Shown here in pieces: positions 1 through 7,897 of a stretch of 64,000 nt of DNA. The DNA comes from Chloroflexota bacterium. Its GTDB lineage: Bacteria; Chloroflexota; Anaerolineae; Aggregatilineales; Phototrophicaceae. Below the pieces are notes generated by a model. That model saw only the letters and a program-made list of their open reading frames with translations. It ran no database searches and was not told the DNA's origin. Position 1 is the first letter of the stretch, and each line of letters begins with the position of its first letter. The stretch is taken from the NCBI GenBank assembly GCA_011525385.1, contig WTGF01000125.1, positions 1-64,000 of the forward strand. Direction: 5' to 3'. The position numbers and the translations under genes were made by a program.

Positions 1-2
1 AC

Positions 3-416
3 CCGGCCATCTTCCACCAACATCCACACCATCTCACTGCGAGACTAAACAGCTACCATGGGCGCCCTATCGCCGAAGGCATGATCGCGCGCGTCCCGCC
101 CGGCACTTACGATTACATCGATCAGAACCTGCTGCTGGCGACTTTTCGCGATCCCGGCACGCTCAACTATGAAGACTTGACACTTGAGAATTGGGCAGCG
201 GATTTCAAGCAGTTGCTAGACGACGGATTCCGCTATCTGGTCATGCATCGAGAAGTTCCGGTCTCGAGCTTCCTTGGGCGCGCCAAAGGCTGGGCCCTGG
301 CCATGTTCGAAAAGGAGCCCAAGCTATACGATGACGGCAACGTCATCATTTATGACTTGGCGGATATGGACGCGGAGAATGTCTTGTCGAGAGCCAGGCG
401 CCTCCTGGCCGAATAG
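3..416 (+). CDS. C-terminal fragment of a membrane glycosyltransferase-like protein (truncated at window start)
   Basis: Reading frame stays open upstream of the called ATG at 81 back to the window edge (..HQHPHHLTARLNSYHGRPIAEGMIARVPP..); the HGRPIAEG..R pattern resembles the C-terminal part of GT39/PMT-like proteins. Confidence 0.45.
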   Translation, partial: PAIFHQHPHHLTARLNSYHGRPIAEGMIARVPPGTYDYIDQNLLLATFRDPGTLNYEDLTLENWAADFKQLLDDGFRYLVMHREVPVSSFLGRAKGWALAMFEKEPKLYDDGNVIIYDLADMDAENVLSRARRLLAE

Positions 417-436
417 AGCATAAGCGCTCTCGCGCT

Positions 437-1222
437 TCAGACCTTCAACTGGCATTTGAGCACGGCGCCCGGAATGAAAAAACTGAAGTCATCACCCTCA
501 ATTTGATCGGGCAGTTGGAAGGCGCGCCTGATATCTTGCGCGGCTGCGCCGAATATGGACTTGATCATTTGCCTGTTTTGCCGAGGTGTCTGCATGCGCG
601 TCGTCCATTGGTCGAAATGCAGTTCCAGCTCAAACTTGTGTATCAGCTCAGCGCGGAATCCCGCAGCCGACAACATAGCGCGCCATTCGGAAATGCGGTA
701 GTCGCGCACATGTGATGGATCGCGCAGCAACTCGATGGTTTGCAAAAAAGTATCTTGCGCGTAATCTTCGCTGGCCATGATGTCGCTGATGATCAAACTG
801 CCGTTGTCCTTCAGAACGCGGCGAATCTCGTTTATAGCCCTTTGCGGATGATGCCAATGGTGCGCGCTGTAACGCGACGTTACGATGTCGAAACTATCGT
901 CTGGAAAGGGCAGATATTCAATGTCGGCGAGTTGCGGCGTGACGTTGGCAGCGTTTCGTCGGCGGGCGAGAAGTTTTACTTGTTTGAGCATCGACCCGGT
1001 GAAATCGCAGGCGTAAACCCAAGCGACATCGGGCGCGAAAGCCATAGCGGTGTGCCCGGCGCCGCAGCCGGCGTCCAGGACGACGCTGCTTGGGCGTTGC
1101 GGCGCATTGCGCGTCATGACCTCAAGATCCGCTCCAGAGGCGTGCACGGCGCTCGCGAGATAATTGGCCGCGACCTCTCCAAAACGCGTCTGAACCTGTT
1201 GCTTTATGTCCCGATTCGCCAT
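437..1222 (-). CDS. Class I SAM-dependent methyltransferase (UbiE/Methyltransf_11-like)
   Basis: VLDAGCGAGHTAMAFA SAM-binding motif, EIRRVLKDNGSLIISD. Confidence 0.85.
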   Translation of the reverse strand: MANRDIKQQVQTRFGEVAANYLASAVHASGADLEVMTRNAPQRPSSVVLDAGCGAGHTAMAFAPDVAWVYACDFTGSMLKQVKLLARRRNAANVTPQLADIEYLPFPDDSFDIVTSRYSAHHWHHPQRAINEIRRVLKDNGSLIISDIMASEDYAQDTFLQTIELLRDPSHVRDYRISEWRAMLSAAGFRAELIHKFELELHFDQWTTRMQTPRQNRQMIKSIFGAAAQDIRRAFQLPDQIEGDDFSFFIPGAVLKCQLKV

Positions 1223-1305
1223 GAGTCAGTTTAGTCGCTCTGCTTGTCCCCCATCCGGATCGCTCTGTCATTATCGGTCTAGAGGCGATCTCGGGACAGG
1301 TAGAT

Positions 1306-2505
1306 TCACGAGAAGTCGGAAGCGTGCGCAAGGGCCGGCAGGAACCCGCCAACGAAGGCGTCGCCGAGCCCGATTGTGGTACCGTTCTCCTGTTCGACAG
1401 CCGCTACCGGCAGGCAGACTATACTATCGCCCCCCGCGGCGTTAATGATGTCGGCGAATTGCGCGTCTTCCGCATTCGCTTCTCGACCCTCGATTTCCCG
1501 GTAGTTCGCCATCGTGAAGTCATCACCATAGCGGAAGCGCGTAGTCGCCATAGTGACGCCCGCCTTTAGCGCCGCGGCGTATCTATTGGCATCGTCGCCA
1601 TATGCGAGCGCCCAGCGCCGCGTATGCACGACGATGGCGGCGGCTGGAACGAGCCGGCTCAAATCGGCCAAGGCGCATGTGATCTTTTGGACGTCATGCA
1701 AGTCCACGGCCCGATCAAGATGCACTTGCAGCTCGTCTTCGTTCATGCTGAAAACGTCAATTCTCGGTCCGAGCTCCCGGAATATCAGTTGACGGTAGCT
1801 CCGGTCATAATAGGCGCCGTCCTCCATAAAGACGGCGGCATCGCCAGGCAGGCGCTTCAAGATACGTTTGAGACTGACTAGTCGATCCGCGAGCAACTGC
1901 TCGCTTTGCACCGCGTTGAAGCCCGAGATCAGCAATACTTTCGCTTCCGTAATCAGGTCAGCGAAGTCTTCATTCAAATTCATTGAGATTCTTGCGGCAT
2001 TGCAGTGGTATATGAGGCGGTTCGGCTGTTTGGCGCGAATGTCAATATCGCTTGCGCGCAGCCTCGAGTCGGCCCCGAACTGCACAATCAGATGCGGATA
2101 TGTGCTGTCGCGCGGATTGCTGCAGACGTAAGGACAATCTCGGGGTAAGAGTCGGCGCACGTGGCTGTTCATTGTGATCAGATGTAGCGCGGCGGTATAT
2201 CCCAATACCCGCATCGCGATGGCGGCGCGCACGGAGGTGCCGCCCAGCGTGATTTTTTTCTCAAACCGCGCCGCGAAACGCTCGATGATCACCGAATTGG
2301 AAACGAAGCGCTCGCCGCCGCCTGAAGTCATCATGAAGCTCAGTATCGAGATTACGAGATCCCGTTCGGAACCTATCTCGCCCGGCAAGCCCAGTTCATC
2401 GGCGCTGATCTCATAAGAGGCAATGAGTTCTTCAAGCACTTCCGCATTCCAGACGATTTCATAATCGACATTATTGCAGAAGCCGAGGGCAATACGCTCG
2501 CTCAC
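1306..2505 (-). CDS. ADP-dependent phosphofructokinase/glucokinase-like sugar kinase
   Basis: C-terminal TTIGLGDAFVGGFLPAL (GxGD kinase motif), FSMNEDEL (NxxE-like), ITLGGTSVRAAIAMRVLG; overall layout of the ADP_PFK_GK family. Confidence 0.65.
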   Translation of the reverse strand: MSERIALGFCNNVDYEIVWNAEVLEELIASYEISADELGLPGEIGSERDLVISILSFMMTSGGGERFVSNSVIIERFAARFEKKITLGGTSVRAAIAMRVLGYTAALHLITMNSHVRRLLPRDCPYVCSNPRDSTYPHLIVQFGADSRLRASDIDIRAKQPNRLIYHCNAARISMNLNEDFADLITEAKVLLISGFNAVQSEQLLADRLVSLKRILKRLPGDAAVFMEDGAYYDRSYRQLIFRELGPRIDVFSMNEDELQVHLDRAVDLHDVQKITCALADLSRLVPAAAIVVHTRRWALAYGDDANRYAAALKAGVTMATTRFRYGDDFTMANYREIEGREANAEDAQFADIINAAGGDSIVCLPVAAVEQENGTTIGLGDAFVGGFLPALAHASDFS

Positions 2506-2569
2506 GTTGTGGTTTTACCTGGGCAGAACGATCCCGGAGGCCAAACGTCAATGGATGAGTTGGACGCCA

Positions 2570-3454
2570 TCAGTATAGCGCCGCCTTGCCCGTCGTTTTG
2601 AAGAGGTCAAACTTCTGCCGGCAGACGACTTTCATCGCGTCAATGCACTGTGGATAGATGCTGCTAGGCTCTCGCAGTATAGGATCCCGCAAGACTTCGC
2701 GACATTTCTGATAAAAGGCGTTTTTCATGTCGGCGGAAATATTGATCTTGCAAATGCCCAATTCCACTGCACGGGCGATCTCCTCGTCGGGGTTCCCAGA
2801 GCCCCCGTGCAAGACCAGCGGAATATCAACTTTGGCGTTGATGTCTCGTAGCAGGTCCAGGCGAATCTCCGGTTTCATGTCCTTCGGGTACAATCCATGT
2901 GAGGTGCCAATCGCGACCGCCAGCGTATCAACATCGGTGGCGTCGACGAAAGTCTTGACTTCTTCAGGATCGACAAAAATGACTTCTTCGGCTCCGGCTT
3001 CGGCCTCTTCGTCGAGTTCGCCGATGGTTCCGAGTTCGCCTTCGACCGAAACATCGACCGCATGAGCCAAGGCCGCGACTTCGCGGCAGGCGGAGATATT
3101 TTGGTCTAGCGGGAGTTCCGACGCGTCAATCATCACCGATGTGAAGCCGGCGCGGATGGCGGTCATGATTTGTTCCAAGGACGAGCCGTGATCCAGGTGA
3201 ATTACGACCGGCACCGAGGCATTTTTCGCCTCTTCCAGCGCGAATTTGACAAAGGCGGTCCCGACGAATGCCAATTCGTCGGGATGAATGGCGATGATGA
3301 CAGGCGCGTTAGCATCTTCTGCCGCTTCAATCGCGCCAGTCAAAAGCATATTGCTGCTGATATTATATGCGGGCACGGCGAAACGATTCTCTCGCGCGAC
3401 CGCCAGCAGGTCTCTCATGTTCATTAACATAGTGACATCGTCATTTCGTTGCAA
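2570..3454 (-). CDS. Class II ketose-bisphosphate (fructose-bisphosphate) aldolase
   Basis: VPAYNISS, VVIHLDHGSS, VEGELGTIGE, GTSHGLY, LVLHGGSGNPDEEI motifs; start could be an internal Met. Confidence 0.9.
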   Translation of the reverse strand: MQRNDDVTMLMNMRDLLAVARENRFAVPAYNISSNMLLTGAIEAAEDANAPVIIAIHPDELAFVGTAFVKFALEEAKNASVPVVIHLDHGSSLEQIMTAIRAGFTSVMIDASELPLDQNISACREVAALAHAVDVSVEGELGTIGELDEEAEAGAEEVIFVDPEEVKTFVDATDVDTLAVAIGTSHGLYPKDMKPEIRLDLLRDINAKVDIPLVLHGGSGNPDEEIARAVELGICKINISADMKNAFYQKCREVLRDPILREPSSIYPQCIDAMKVVCRQKFDLFKTTGKAALY

Positions 3455-3478
3455 GTAGATAAATGGGTAAGCGCACGA

Positions 3479-4321
3479 TTAGCCTTTGACTGAGCCGGCC
3501 GACATACCCGCGATGAAGTAACGCTGGAAGAGCAGGAATAGAATGAGCACCGGTAGCGAACCGAGTACACTCAGCGCTAACATCTGGTTCCATTCAAAGG
3601 AGTGCTGCCCCATCAGCAAGTGTATGCCAATCGGGACCGTTCGCATATCGTTGGTTCGCGTCAAGGTGAGCGCGAATAAGAACTCGTTCCATGCCAACAT
3701 GAAGGTGTAGACGCCGACCGCAACGATCCCCGGCAAGGAAATCGGCACCAGAATGCGCCAGAGCGTCACAAAGCTGCCTCCCCCGTCGATCATGACGGCC
3801 TCGTCCAGGTCACGAGGCAGCGTATTAAAATAGCCAGTCATCATTATGATTGCGTAGGATAAGGTGAACACCATATAGGTCAGGACCAGCGCCGCGTAGG
3901 AATTGTATATCCTAAGCCAGACGATAAGACCAAAATAGGGGATCATCAAGGTGATCGGCGGCACCGACTGGACGCCGATGATGATCAAGTTCAAGATTTT
4001 CTTGAAGCGGAAGTCGTAGCGGCTGAAGCTGTATCCGGCCAGGATGCTGGTGACAACCGTGCAAATCGTCACCATGATCGCGACGAGGTAGCTGTTGAAG
4101 AAGAAACGCAACTGTCCCGGGTCACTCAGCACAGCCTGGTAGGCCTGGAAGGAAAAGGAATAGTCAATCAGAGCCGGCGGATAGGCGAAAATCTCCAGGT
4201 TGGACTTGAAAGACGAAGAAACCATCCAAAGCACAGGCAAACCGGCAAAGCAGGCGCCGAGGAGCAGCGCAATCCATATCAGGATCTTTCTGATGAGAAT
4301 TTGCCTGCGACTGCCGATCAT
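3479..4321 (-). CDS. Carbohydrate ABC transporter permease (MalG family)
   Basis: Six-TM protein with EAVMIDGGGSFVTLWRILVPISLPGI EAA loop. Confidence 0.9.
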   Translation of the reverse strand: MIGSRRQILIRKILIWIALLLGACFAGLPVLWMVSSSFKSNLEIFAYPPALIDYSFSFQAYQAVLSDPGQLRFFFNSYLVAIMVTICTVVTSILAGYSFSRYDFRFKKILNLIIIGVQSVPPITLMIPYFGLIVWLRIYNSYAALVLTYMVFTLSYAIIMMTGYFNTLPRDLDEAVMIDGGGSFVTLWRILVPISLPGIVAVGVYTFMLAWNEFLFALTLTRTNDMRTVPIGIHLLMGQHSFEWNQMLALSVLGSLPVLILFLLFQRYFIAGMSAGSVKG

Positions 4322-4322
4322 T

Positions 4323-5255
4323 TTATTCGTCCGCCATTCGCTGACTGCGCACGTAAAAAATTGCTACGAAGGTACAAATCGCCAGGATCACCATCGCGAT
4401 AGTGGAAGCGATCGAGTACTCGTGCGAACTGAACGCTGCCTTATAGGTGTAAGTGCTCAAGACCTCGGTCGAGCGCAAGGGACCGCCGCCCGTGGTCATC
4501 CAGATTAAAGTGAATTGATGTATGGTCCAAATGAAGTCCAGCAGGGCCAGGCTGATAATGATGGGCTTCAATTGAGGCAGGGTAATATGCAGGAAAAGCT
4601 GCCAGGCGTTGCCGCCATCGACGCGCCCGGATTCGTACAGGTCGTCGGGGATCCCTTGCAAACCCGCCAGAAAGCTGACCAGGTAAAAAGGATAACCGGA
4701 CCAGATATTGATGAAAGTAACCGCGTTCAAGGCCAGTTTACGGTCCGAAAGCCACTCCAGAAGCTCCGGGATTAGCCCCAACTCCAGCAAGACAAAATTC
4801 ACAACACCATGCGGGTTCAGCAGCAGTCGCCACAAGATAGCGATAATCGAGGCGGTGAATACCCAGGGCAGGATGTATATGACACGGAAAACCGCCTTGA
4901 CATTGGCGCTGAGCAGGCGCGAATTCAGGAGCAGCGCAAATGCTAAGCCAATGATGAAATGCGCAACCACGCTGACGATGGCGAAATACATTGTATTGCT
5001 AAGCGCGCCGCGGAACTTCCTGTTGGTCAGCACTTCTTCGTAGTTCTCGAGGCCAACGAAAACAGGGGGGTTGGGGTTGACGATGACGTTATCCACCAGG
5101 GAATAGAGGAAGACCGTCATGATCGGCACGACAGTCAGGGCCGCGAGCAGCATCAGCGTCGGCGAGAGATAAGCATAAGGGAGGAGTTTGCGCTTTCTCT
5201 GCTCCCAGGTGACATTGGCCGGATTATTGATTTCGCGCTGTGTGGCTGAGGCCAT
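4323..5255 (-). CDS. Sugar ABC transporter permease (MalF/UgpA family)
   Basis: YESGRVDGGNAWQLFLHITLPQLKPI EAA loop, multiple TMs; adjacent to MalG-like gene. Confidence 0.9.
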   Translation of the reverse strand: MASATQREINNPANVTWEQRKRKLLPYAYLSPTLMLLAALTVVPIMTVFLYSLVDNVIVNPNPPVFVGLENYEEVLTNRKFRGALSNTMYFAIVSVVAHFIIGLAFALLLNSRLLSANVKAVFRVIYILPWVFTASIIAILWRLLLNPHGVVNFVLLELGLIPELLEWLSDRKLALNAVTFINIWSGYPFYLVSFLAGLQGIPDDLYESGRVDGGNAWQLFLHITLPQLKPIIISLALLDFIWTIHQFTLIWMTTGGGPLRSTEVLSTYTYKAAFSSHEYSIASTIAMVILAICTFVAIFYVRSQRMADE

Positions 5256-5273
5256 GCCCGCTCCGCTTGGGCG

Positions 5274-5304
5274 GAGGCGGCCAACCAGGATGGAAGGCCG
5301 CCTC
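5274..5304 (-). other. Intercistronic stem-loop between solute-binding protein and permease genes
   Basis: Perfect 9-bp inverted repeat GAGGCGGCC - 13 nt - GGCCGCCTC, no T-tract. Confidence 0.6.
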
Positions 5305-5342
5305 GGCGTTAGAACTTATTGGCATTGCGCTTTCGCGGCAAG

Positions 5343-6587
5343 CTACTCGAATATAGCTTCCCACTCTTCCTGGGCGATTTCCAGGAACTCTTCCAGATCC
5401 ATCTCGCCTTCCAGATAGAATTGGAAAGGCTCGTCGAATTGACGCATCAACTCTTCCGCGGCGGGGAGCCCGGTGAACTCGTTCGCCAGATAGCCTTCCT
5501 GGAAGATCTCAAAGGCTGTCATAAAGAGTTGATCGGTTTGAATGAAGTCCGGCGTCGCGTTGACATTGCCCGGGAAGGCATTGGCGATAGACGTCAGCTT
5601 GGTGTTGCCTTCGACGCTGGTCAAGTAATCAATCAGCTTCCAGGCTTCGGCTTTGTGCTCGGTATTGGAGCTGATGCCGATGCCCCAGGAGGCGTAGGGC
5701 AAGCCGCGCGGACCATCGTAGCCTTCGGCCGCCGGCAGCGCGGTGATATCGAAGTTGAGGTCCGGATTGCGCTCCCGGATGAGGGTGAAGTGCGCCAGCG
5801 TGTTGATGATCATGGCGACGCGCTCGTTGACGAATTCTTCGACCTTTTCATTCTCCTTCATGGCGAAGGCGCCGGGGGCTACCACGCCAGCGTCGTGCAG
5901 GCTCTTGATGTAGGCCATGGTATCGGCCAACTGCTCGTTGCCGACCAGGTTGGGCTGACCCATGTCATCGAGCATGCTGCCGCCAGTCGCCCACAACCAA
6001 GACATGGTATCGTTTTGGATGCCGTTGGGCTGCTCCAGCGAAAGCGGCTGCGCCCAACCGTATACGTTGTTATCGGGGTCGGTCAGGGCTTCGGCCGCGG
6101 CGGCGAATTCGGCGCGGGTCGAGGGCGGATCAATGCCAGCGGCTGCCAGCATGTCGAGATTGACGAAGACCGGGTAAATGAAGTTGGCGATGGGGATCAT
6201 GTAGGTCTCCCCGGCGAGTTTGATCTGCGCCGCCAACTCGCTGTCATCGTACATGGCGTCGGCCATGGACTGCGACAGACTGTGCAAGGCGCCTTGCTTC
6301 CAGAGGACGTTGACCCAGGCGCCATCCAAGCCGACGACATCGGCCATGGTGCCGGTGGCCGCGCTGGCGATGATCTGGTCCTTCGTGGTCAGGTAGGGTC
6401 CGCTGATGGTCTCCACCCTAATGCCCGGGTTGGCCGCTTCAAAATCGTCCAAGATCGCGCGGAAAGAGCCTTCCGGCAATTCCGGCTCCCACCATTGCTG
6501 GAATTCCAGCACAACATCCTGCGCCATGCCGATGCCGCCCACCAGCAATAGCATCAGGATCGTCAAGAAACCAAGATATTTCTTCAT
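5343..6587 (-). CDS. ABC transporter extracellular sugar-binding protein
   Basis: Signal peptide MKKYLGFLTILMLLLVGGIGMAQ; SBP family 1 features (VVGLDGAWVNVLWKQGAL, WGIGISSNTEHKAEAWKLIDYLTS). Confidence 0.9.
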   Translation of the reverse strand: MKKYLGFLTILMLLLVGGIGMAQDVVLEFQQWWEPELPEGSFRAILDDFEAANPGIRVETISGPYLTTKDQIIASAATGTMADVVGLDGAWVNVLWKQGALHSLSQSMADAMYDDSELAAQIKLAGETYMIPIANFIYPVFVNLDMLAAAGIDPPSTRAEFAAAAEALTDPDNNVYGWAQPLSLEQPNGIQNDTMSWLWATGGSMLDDMGQPNLVGNEQLADTMAYIKSLHDAGVVAPGAFAMKENEKVEEFVNERVAMIINTLAHFTLIRERNPDLNFDITALPAAEGYDGPRGLPYASWGIGISSNTEHKAEAWKLIDYLTSVEGNTKLTSIANAFPGNVNATPDFIQTDQLFMTAFEIFQEGYLANEFTGLPAAEELMRQFDEPFQFYLEGEMDLEEFLEIAQEEWEAIFE

Positions 6588-6723
6588 TGTGCGTTTCTCC
6601 TCATGACAAGAATCGATTCAGTCGGAATGGGCACGAGGCGCTTGGCTCGATTGCTGTCGCGAACCGCCCCGCGCATGCTTGCAAGTCTTCACGTCATAGG
6701 CCCTCCCTTTCCCAACTGCGTCC

Positions 6724-7587
6724 CTAGTATTTGCGGTGATCTGTCGCTCTTGATGTCTTCAAGACGGACGGCACCAAGGTATCGGAACGCTCAATACAAA
6801 TGCCAACGTACAGCGCTTCCGTCAGCGCCAGGGCAGCCAAATTGGAATTCAACCGTTCTTCGCGGAATTGGCTGACGCGCGTGGCTGTACACAAGCAAAA
6901 GTCGCTGTGGCGCGTCAGCGGAGAGTCGGAGTGATTGGTGATGCAAATTGTCGTCGCTCCATGTTGTTTCGCCAATTCCAGGGCATGAACCGTATCCTTT
7001 GAGCTTCCCGTGTGCGAGATGCCTACCGCCACATGGTCATGCGATGTCAAAGCGGCATACATTTCTTGCATAGTCGGGTCTATTGAAAAACGGCTCAGCA
7101 ACCCGATCTTGGTCAAGCGGAAATCGAGATCCATCGCTATCGGTATGGAGTTGCCGGAAGCAAACAAGACAATTTGCCGACTACTGCACATTGCGCCAAT
7201 GGATGCCTCCAATGCCGACATATTGAGAATGTTGGCGGTGTCCTCGAGCGCGCGCAGCCCCATGGTCATCGCCTTCTGGACAGCTGTCGCTGGATTGTCG
7301 TCTGGCATCAGGTCTTCGTGGACGATCAACATCGGCGAGACGATGTCCTCCGCCAGACGAATCTTAAGGGCGTGGAAGCCAGAGAAGCCAAGCGACTGGG
7401 CGAATCGGACAATACTTGCCTCGCTAACGCCAACGCGCGCGGCCAACTCGGTGATGGAAAGGTTGATTGTCTCCTGCGGGAGGTGCAGAATGAACTGAGC
7501 CACTTTCCTGGTGGCGCCTTTCAAGTTCGGCAAGGCGTCAGAGATAGTGGACAGAGATCCGCGATCGGGTTTGTAGCCATTCTTCAT
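6724..7587 (-). CDS. RpiR/MurR family transcriptional regulator (HTH_6 + SIS domain)
   Basis: ELAARVGVSEASIVRFAQSLGFSGFHALKIRL HTH plus SIS domain (VGISHTGSSKDTVHALELAKQHGATTICITN). Confidence 0.93.
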   Translation of the reverse strand: MKNGYKPDRGSLSTISDALPNLKGATRKVAQFILHLPQETINLSITELAARVGVSEASIVRFAQSLGFSGFHALKIRLAEDIVSPMLIVHEDLMPDDNPATAVQKAMTMGLRALEDTANILNMSALEASIGAMCSSRQIVLFASGNSIPIAMDLDFRLTKIGLLSRFSIDPTMQEMYAALTSHDHVAVGISHTGSSKDTVHALELAKQHGATTICITNHSDSPLTRHSDFCLCTATRVSQFREERLNSNLAALALTEALYVGICIERSDTLVPSVLKTSRATDHRKY

Positions 7588-7605
7588 GAAACAAAATCCG
7601 TAGGA

Positions 7606-7651
7606 TGAAAATTATTTCCAACATAGTAACATACTTGAAAATAATTGTCAA
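7606..7651 (-). promoter_or_regulatory. Promoter and two palindromic operators upstream of the rpiR gene
   Basis: Minus strand: TTGACA (7651-7646) - 17 bp - TACTAT (7628-7623); palindromes TGAAAATTATTTCCA (7606-7620) and TGAAAATAATTGTCA (7636-7650) with 30-bp centre spacing. Confidence 0.65.
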
Positions 7652-7686
7652 TCAAGTGAATCTGTCTTCACATGGAAAATGTAGTC

Positions 7687-7716
7687 TTGACAAGGGCATA
7701 CCTAAAGCTATATACT
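7687..7716 (+). promoter_or_regulatory. Sigma70-type promoter for rpoB
   Basis: TTGACA - 18 bp - TATACT about 180 bp upstream of rpoB ATG. Confidence 0.6.
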
Positions 7717-7897
7717 GCAAGTTTGCAGTCCTCTTTCCATGACATAGTTTGGTTGAATGAAAACCGACCATATACACGCGTCATTCAATTCGCGCGAATT
7801 CCTTGCGTTGCTTGAGCCAGTCGGAGCGGCGTAGCTGCGTTCGCGGTTCGCTTTTGCATGTCCAGCAGATCCAATTATCTTTCCGAGGAGCGGCACC

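Noticed and set aside
5319-6551. 410-aa plus-strand ORF antisense to the sugar-binding protein
   Set aside because: Mirror frame of a high-GC coding region; the minus-strand SBP with signal peptide is the real gene.
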